A DNA stretch of 64,000 nucleotides from Streptomyces bikiniensis (lineage in GTDB: Bacteria; Actinomycetota; Actinomycetes; Streptomycetales; Streptomycetaceae): contig JNWL01000004.1 of NCBI GenBank assembly GCA_000716465.1, positions 62,001-126,000 of the forward strand, read 5' to 3'. The first letter of the stretch is position 1; every line of letters starts with the position of its first letter. This document shows positions 59,390 to 64,000 of this stretch, in pieces. The notes beneath the pieces were generated by a model that was given only the letters and a program-made list of their open reading frames with translations, had not been told where the DNA came from and searched no databases. Made by a program: the position numbers and the translations under genes.

Positions 59390-60586
59390 TTGGTCTTCAG
59401 TCTGCGTCTCCGACGGAAGTCGGCCCCCGTCGGCGTCTGTCCGTTCACGTCCGACGCCACCCCCGGCCCGCAAGGGCCCCCACGAACGCCGGAGGCGCCG
59501 CCGCGCGCCACCGACCGGCGGGAGGCGGAGCGCTTCGTCCGGCAGTTCCACCAGGAGGAGCCGCGGACGGGTGACGCGGAGCGCCGGGTCCGCGAGGTGC
59601 TCGCCGAGATCGACCGGACGGGCACGTACGCGCACACCCCGGAGGAGCTGGCGTTCGGCGCCCGTGTCGCGTGGCGCAACGCGGCCCGCTGCATCGGCAG
59701 GCTCTACTGGCGCAGCCTCGTGGTGCGCGACCTGCGGCACGTCGCCTCGGCCGACGGGGTCGCCGGGGCCTGCTTCGAGCATCTGCGCCTCGCGGGGAAC
59801 GACGGCCGGATCCGGCCGGTGATCTCGGTCTTCGCACCGGACCGGCCGGGCCGTCCCGGGCCCCGGATCGTCAACGACCAGTTGGTGCGCTACGCGGGGC
59901 ACCGCACCCCGGAGGGGGACTGGGTCGGCGATCCGCGCGGTGCGGAGCCGACCGCGCTCGCCCGCGAGCTGGGCTGGAAGCGGACCGACGACCCCTTCCA
60001 GGTACTGCCGTTGATGGTGCGGGAGCGTCCGGACGCGCGGCCGGAGTGGTACGAGCTGCCGGAGGGCTGCGTCATGGAGGTGCCGCTGCGGCACCCGGAC
60101 CACCCGTGGTTCGCGGAGCTCGGCCTGCGCTGGTACGCGGTGCCGGCTATCAGCGACATGCCGCTGGAGATCGGCGGGGTGCGCTATCCGGCGGCGCCGT
60201 TCAACGGCTGGTACATGGGGGTGGAGATCGGCGCGCGGAACCTCGCCGACACCGACCGCTACGACCTGCTGCCGGTGGTCGCGGACCGGCTGGGCCTGGA
60301 CCGCTCGTCGGAGCGGACGCTGTGGCGGGACCGGGCGCTGGTCGAGCTGAACGTGGCGGTGCTGCACTCCTTCGAGGAGGCCGGGGTGATGATGGCCGAC
60401 CACCACACCGAGTCCGAGCGGTTCCTCCGGCACATCGACCGGGAGGCCCGCCACGGCAGGCCGACCCCGGCCGACTGGAGCTGGATCGTCCCGCCGGTCT
60501 CCGGCTCGGCCACCCCGGTCTTCCACCGCTACTACGACCCGGTCGACGACTCCCTGCGGCCCGCGTTCGTCGAGCGCGAGCGATAA
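59390..60586 (+). CDS. nos: Bacterial nitric-oxide synthase oxygenase
   Basis: A 398-residue NOS oxygenase domain protein producing NO from L-arginine with heme and a pterin. The heme-thiolate Cys101 lies in WRNAARCIGR. The substrate-binding segment FNGWYMGVEIGARN carries the Glu that holds the guanidinium, and the C-terminal MMADHHTESERFLRH and TPVFHRYY segments match. There is no reductase domain, so electrons come from unrelated flavoproteins as in other bacteria. The start is TTG at 59390, supported by AGGAGGG. No thaxtomin-type genes are near, unlike TxtD. The next gene is a short unknown. Confidence 0.95.
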   Translation: MVFSLRLRRKSAPVGVCPFTSDATPGPQGPPRTPEAPPRATDRREAERFVRQFHQEEPRTGDAERRVREVLAEIDRTGTYAHTPEELAFGARVAWRNAARCIGRLYWRSLVVRDLRHVASADGVAGACFEHLRLAGNDGRIRPVISVFAPDRPGRPGPRIVNDQLVRYAGHRTPEGDWVGDPRGAEPTALARELGWKRTDDPFQVLPLMVRERPDARPEWYELPEGCVMEVPLRHPDHPWFAELGLRWYAVPAISDMPLEIGGVRYPAAPFNGWYMGVEIGARNLADTDRYDLLPVVADRLGLDRSSERTLWRDRALVELNVAVLHSFEEAGVMMADHHTESERFLRHIDREARHGRPTPADWSWIVPPVSGSATPVFHRYYDPVDDSLRPAFVERER

Positions 60587-60686
60587 GGGCTGCCGGCCCG
60601 CGGCGCCCGGCGCCCGGCGTGAACCCGGAGGCCGCGGCCCGGCGGCTCCGCCCAGGGCGGGCGGGACGACAGGGCGAAGGGGTCAC

Positions 60687-61367
60687 GTGGAACAGCGGGT
60701 GCGGGTGCACAGGGTGCGACTCGGCGGGAGCGAGGTCCGGGTGGTGCGGTCGGCCCCCGGGCCCGGCGCGACGGGTCTGGCGCTCCGCGACGACGGGCAC
60801 TGGCTGTCCATGTACGCCGACCGGGAGGGCGCCGACCGGCTCGCCGCCCTGTGGGCACTGGCGGCCAGGTCCCCCCGGTCGCTGGTCCACCTGCCCCTCC
60901 GGAACGGTCCGGCCCCCCGCGACGGCGCCGGTGACGGCGAGCCGGTCGCGCTCGACCTGGTCCTCCTCCACCACAGCCTGCAGTTTCCGACCTCGTCGTG
61001 GAAGGAGGTCCGGGCGCGGCTCGGCGCCGGCACGCCCCACACCGTCTCCCTGCCGGACGACGACCTCCCGGACGCGGACGCCGTCGACCACGAGCGGCGG
61101 CACCACCGGACGTACCGCGACCGCCTCGGCTTCGACGTCGCCGCGCACACCCTGTTCGTCGTCGGCAGCTCCACCGCCTTCCGCGAAGAGGGCGCCGCGC
61201 TGCGGGACTTCGCCGGCCGTGCCGCGGCCCACCGGCGGCGGTATCCGGCCTCCCCGCACTTCTGCGTGGAGCTCTTCCCCGGTCCGGGGGGCCGGGGGCG
61301 GACGCGCCGCCATGTGCCCGGGTCCTTGCACATCGAGTACCGCGACGACCGGGAACGGACGGCCTGA
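60687..61367 (+). CDS. Hypothetical protein following nos
   Basis: A 226-residue soluble protein from GTG 60687, with GAAGGGG four bases upstream, 100 bases after nos. Conserved-looking segments are VALDLVLLHHSLQFPTSSWK (about 92-111), VDHERRHHRTYRDRLGFDV and FREEGAALRDFAGRAA, with many His residues. No motif I can assign. It may share the nos transcript; a role in NOS function is speculation. Confidence 0.65.
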   Translation: MEQRVRVHRVRLGGSEVRVVRSAPGPGATGLALRDDGHWLSMYADREGADRLAALWALAARSPRSLVHLPLRNGPAPRDGAGDGEPVALDLVLLHHSLQFPTSSWKEVRARLGAGTPHTVSLPDDDLPDADAVDHERRHHRTYRDRLGFDVAAHTLFVVGSSTAFREEGAALRDFAGRAAAHRRRYPASPHFCVELFPGPGGRGRTRRHVPGSLHIEYRDDRERTA

Positions 61368-61421
61368 GCGCCCGCCAGGGGACGGACGCGCGCTGGCACT
61401 TCGGTGAACTCCGAGTAAATT

Positions 61422-61518
61422 CGATCACTTCTGATCGCATAAATAGGGCAGTTAAACCTTTACCTGGATGCCGATCCGATCAAGCCAGTTCCTAACTGAT
61501 CAACAACGCATCTATAGT
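61422..61518 (+). promoter_or_regulatory. AT-rich promoter region of the second conservon
   Basis: The gap 61368-61567 is the most AT-rich in the window. It contains the inverted repeat CGATC-N6-GATCG (61422-61437) and a -10-like TATAGT (61513-61518) with TTCCTA 18 bases upstream. Transcription from there would start after 61520 and would exclude the in-frame GTG at 61517 as a start codon, favouring ATG 61568. Confidence 0.5.
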
Positions 61519-61567
61519 GCCGTCGTTACGACTCCCTTCCCGCGTGCCCGTTCTGAGAGTCTGGTTG

Positions 61568-63250
61568 ATGTCGGCGCCGTCCACCCCCTTCCGCCCCGCC
61601 CTGCTCGCCTCGTTGCTGACAGCCGCCGCAGGTGGTGCGCTCGCCGCGGCGGCGACCGCCGCGGCGCCGGCCGGGGTCCGCCCCGCGCTCGCCTGGTTCG
61701 CCGTCTGCTGCGTCCTGCTGCTCGCCGCCTCGGCCTTCGCCGTCATCTGGTATGGACGCACCTCGCGCGCCCTCGGCCGCCGGGTCGAGACGCTGACCGC
61801 CGAACTCGCCTCCCGTGAGGCGTACGCCACCGCGGCCGCGGCCTCCGCCGAGCGGGAGACCGCGGCCCTGAGGGAGCGGTACGCGGCGGACACCGCGGCC
61901 GCCGAGGCGGCCCGCGCGGCGCGGACCGAGGAGCTGGTGCGCGCCCACGCGGCCGAGACGGCGGAGCTGACCCGGGCCCGGGCCGCCGACGTCGCGCGCC
62001 TGGAGGAGAGGCTGCGCCGCGCCGAGTCCGGCCGGTCCGCCGCCATGGCCGCCGCCGCCAACGCGGCCGGCCGCATGCAGGCGCTCGCCACGAGCATGCT
62101 GGCCGACCTGCGGGAGATGGAGCACCGGCACGCCGACGAGGACGTCCTGACCGACCTCCTCCACCTCGACCACCGCACCGCCCAGGCGGGCCGGCTCGCC
62201 GACTCCGTCGCCGTGCTGACCGGGGCGCGGTCCGGCCGCCGCTGGGCCCGCCCGATCGTCATGGAGTCGATCCTGCGCGGCGCCATGGGCCGGATCAGCG
62301 GCTACCAGCGGGTGCGGCTGCACTCCAGCAGCGACGCGGCCGTGGCGGGCCACGCCGCCGAGGGCGTCATGCACGCCCTGGCCGAACTCATGGACAACGC
62401 CGCCAACTTCTCCCCGCCCACCGCCGAGGTCCACGTCTACGTGGAGGAGGTCCCCGCCGGCGTCATCATCGCGGTGGAGGACAGCGGCCTGGTGATGAGC
62501 GACGTCCAGCTGCGCCGCGCCGAGGCGGCCGTGAGCGGGGAGAACCAGGACCTGGCCGGTCTGTCCGGGACCCGGCTCGGCCTGGCCGTCGTCGGCCGGC
62601 TGGCCCGCAAGCACGGCCTGACCGTGTCGTTCCGCCCCTCGGCGCGCGGCGGCACCGGCGCCCTGCTCATGCTGCCGCAGGAGCTGATCAGCCACGTGCC
62701 CGCGGAGACGCCGGCCGCGCCCGCCGCCGTACTGCCCCCCGTCTCCGGCCGCGGCCTGTCCGCCCCCGACCGCGCGCCGGCCGGGACCCCGGCGCCCGCC
62801 CCCGCCGCGGCACGGGCCGGGGAGCCCGAGACCGTGCACGAGCCCGACACCGACCGGGGCACCACCGGCGAGGGCACCGGTGAGCACCCGCAGTTCGGCG
62901 AGAGCGGCCTACCGCGCCGCCGCCGCGGCCGGGCGCTCGCCGCCGCCCACCCGGAGGGGCCCGACGCCGCCCCGAAGCCCCGCGCGGCCGGCCCGCGCAG
63001 CGGCGCGGCGGCCGGGGCCGCGTCCCGCTTCGGCACCTTCCGGCAGGCCGTCCGCGCCGCCGAACGGTCCGACGCCGGCACCGGAGCCGACGCCTCCCCG
63101 GCATCCGACGTCCCCCCGGCGTCCGAGACCTCCCCGGCGGCGGACGGCTCCCCCGCCGCCCCGCCCGTCCCGTCCGACCAGGCCGGCCGGACGTCCACCC
63201 CCCGGACGTCGCCGTCCTCGAACTCCCCGCACCCGGAAGGCACCCCGTAA
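61568..63250 (+). CDS. cvnA: Conservon sensor ATPase without extracellular domain, CvnA type
   Basis: A 560-residue histidine-kinase-like membrane protein and the first gene of a second conservon. Two close membrane segments at about 8-55 leave no extracellular domain; a coiled coil (about 65-170, Ala/Arg/Glu-rich) follows, then the ATPase (N box LAELMDNAANFSPP near residue 270; G box EDSGLVMS, with a weakened glycine pattern). The tail from about 385 is Pro/Ala-rich. It differs in plan from the CvnA at 4441-7512. The start ATG 61568 is preferred over GTG 61517. Confidence 0.88.
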   Translation: MSAPSTPFRPALLASLLTAAAGGALAAAATAAAPAGVRPALAWFAVCCVLLLAASAFAVIWYGRTSRALGRRVETLTAELASREAYATAAAASAERETAALRERYAADTAAAEAARAARTEELVRAHAAETAELTRARAADVARLEERLRRAESGRSAAMAAAANAAGRMQALATSMLADLREMEHRHADEDVLTDLLHLDHRTAQAGRLADSVAVLTGARSGRRWARPIVMESILRGAMGRISGYQRVRLHSSSDAAVAGHAAEGVMHALAELMDNAANFSPPTAEVHVYVEEVPAGVIIAVEDSGLVMSDVQLRRAEAAVSGENQDLAGLSGTRLGLAVVGRLARKHGLTVSFRPSARGGTGALLMLPQELISHVPAETPAAPAAVLPPVSGRGLSAPDRAPAGTPAPAPAAARAGEPETVHEPDTDRGTTGEGTGEHPQFGESGLPRRRRGRALAAAHPEGPDAAPKPRAAGPRSGAAAGAASRFGTFRQAVRAAERSDAGTGADASPASDVPPASETSPAADGSPAAPPVPSDQAGRTSTPRTSPSSNSPHPEGTP

Positions 63251-63652
63251 ATGACCGGCACCACCACCGACGAGAAGCTCAGCTGGCTCCTTGAGGGCCT
63301 GCTCGAACGCACCCCGGGCACCCGGCACGCCCTGGTGCTCTCCCGTGACGGCCTCAAGCTCTGCCGTACCCCCGAGCTCTCCGTCGACCAGGCGGACCAG
63401 CTCGCCGCGATCGCCGCCGGCATCCAGAGCCTGTCGCACGGGGCGTCCGTGGAGTTCGGCGACGGCACGGGCGGCGTCCGTTCCGCGATGGCCGAGTTCT
63501 ACGGCGGCATCCTGTTCATCGTGGAGGCCGGCGAGGGCGCCCACCTCGCGCTCGTCGCCGACGAGGACGCCGACGCCGGGCTCGTCGGCCACAACATGTC
63601 CGAGCTGGTCGAGCAGCTCGGCGAGCATCTGGTCGCGAGGCCCCGGGGATGA
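63251..63652 (+). CDS. cvnB: Conservon roadblock/LC7 protein, CvnB type
   Basis: A 133-residue roadblock protein. LSWLLEGLLERTPGTRHALVLSRDGL opens the fold, and VEFGDGTGGVRSAMAEFYGGILFIVEAGEGAHLALV closes it. It begins immediately after the sensor stop and overlaps the next gene by four bases. The sequence is clearly a different subgroup from the two roadblock proteins at the left end. Confidence 0.93.
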   Translation: MTGTTTDEKLSWLLEGLLERTPGTRHALVLSRDGLKLCRTPELSVDQADQLAAIAAGIQSLSHGASVEFGDGTGGVRSAMAEFYGGILFIVEAGEGAHLALVADEDADAGLVGHNMSELVEQLGEHLVARPRG

Positions 63653-64000
63653 GCCGACCCAGGCCGGGCCGGGACGACTCCCCCGACCGGCTCTACACCC
63701 TGACCGGCGGCCGCAGCCGTGCCGGGTCCGACGCCTTCGACCTGGTGACCCTCGTGGTCGCCGAGAGCGACCCGGTCCCCGGCATGCAGTCCGAGCACGC
63801 CTCGATCCTGCGCATGTGCCGCTTCCCCACGGCGGTGGTGGAGGTGGCGGCCGGACTCGGCCTGCCGGTGTCGATCACGCGGATCCTGCTGGCCGACCTC
63901 CACGACACCGGCCGGATCAGCGCACGGCACCCCCGCGCGTCGTACCGCCTTCCCGATCACGACATCCTGGAGCAGGTGCTCGTTGGACTCCGTAACCTCT
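63649..64000 (+). CDS. cvnC: Conservon DUF742 protein, CvnC type (runs off the window)
   Basis: The first 117 residues of a DUF742 protein: RLYTLTGGRSRAGSDAFDLVTLVV, then [32 protein letters not shown] and HDILEQVLVGLRNL, which is where such proteins normally end. The stop codon therefore lies just past base 64000, with a CvnD-type GTPase gene expected next. The ATG overlaps the roadblock stop (ATGA). Confidence 0.92.
   Translation, partial: MSRPRPGRDDSPDRLYTLTGGRSRAGSDAFDLVTLVVAESDPVPGMQSEHASILRMCRFPTAVVEVAAGLGLPVSITRILLADLHDTGRISARHPRASYRLPDHDILEQVLVGLRNL

Noticed and set aside
59390..60586. Thaxtomin-type nitration cluster around nos
   Set aside because: No P450, peptide synthetase or other txt genes lie nearby; the NOS is isolated apart from one unknown gene.

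Overview
The base composition (very high GC, GTG and even TTG starts, ATGA/GTGA start-stop overlaps) and the gene content (conservon operons, SpoIIE-type phosphatases, actinobacterial gas-vesicle genes, secreted streptogrisin and subtilisin proteases, chitinase, terpene cyclase) mark this as a Streptomyces or very close streptomycete chromosome. No rRNA, tRNA, CRISPR, phage or complete insertion sequence was recognised. The species cannot be named from the window.

Layout. 1-2.4 kb: a partial small gene, a DUF6397 protein and an orphan roadblock protein. 2.5-9.2 kb: an F420-type oxidoreductase, a complete conservon (sensor-like ATPase, roadblock, DUF742 protein, small GTPase; minus strand), an MHYT membrane sensor with an early stop codon, and a methyltransferase. 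9.3-18.7 kb: hypothetical proteins, an HD phosphohydrolase, a secreted tannase-like esterase, a fatty-acid desaturase, and a translationally coupled SNF2 helicase and SWIM-finger pair. 18.8-29.6 kb: a septum-formation-domain protein, folD, a stand-alone terpene cyclase, a DUF1206 membrane protein, an alpha/beta hydrolase, a glutathionyl-hydroquinone-reductase-like protein, a GAF-SpoIIE phosphatase, DUF6328 and PepSY lipoprotein genes, and a chimeric methyltransferase pseudogene. 29.6-35.7 kb: a gas-vesicle cluster (O, A, F, G, J, L, S and K types on the minus strand) with a histone-H1-like gene and an SRPBCC gene diverging from it. 35.7-41.4 kb: subtilisin, large catalase and quinone oxidoreductase. 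40-46 kb: a patch of gene decay (MFS, DJ-1, phosphoglycerate-mutase and reductase remnants) around an intact sulfite-oxidase-like operon and a TetR regulator. 46-51 kb: a DUF4034 protein, streptogrisin, a twin CrcB fluoride-channel operon, and a GH18 chitinase with a DasR-type operator. 51-61.4 kb: a GH89 alpha-N-acetylglucosaminidase, two tandem DUF4139 (MuiA-like) proteins, a GAF-SpoIIE-HATPase phosphatase, and a bacterial nitric-oxide synthase oxygenase with a companion gene. 61.4-64 kb: the start of a second conservon of a different subtype, running off the window.

How the genes fit together. Signalling dominates: two conservons, an orphan roadblock protein, two phosphatases of the anti-sigma regulatory type and an MHYT sensor. 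A second theme is amino-sugar and polymer scavenging (chitinase under a likely GlcNAc-responsive operator, GH89, secreted proteases). A third is stress physiology (gas vesicles, catalase, NO synthase, fluoride export). The items most worth following are the decay patch, the nonsense codon in the MHYT gene, the charged-tail theme shared by gas-vesicle genes and their divergent partners, the NOS gene pair, the mini-ORF bridging the two crcB genes, and several short repeat or operator arrays between divergent genes.
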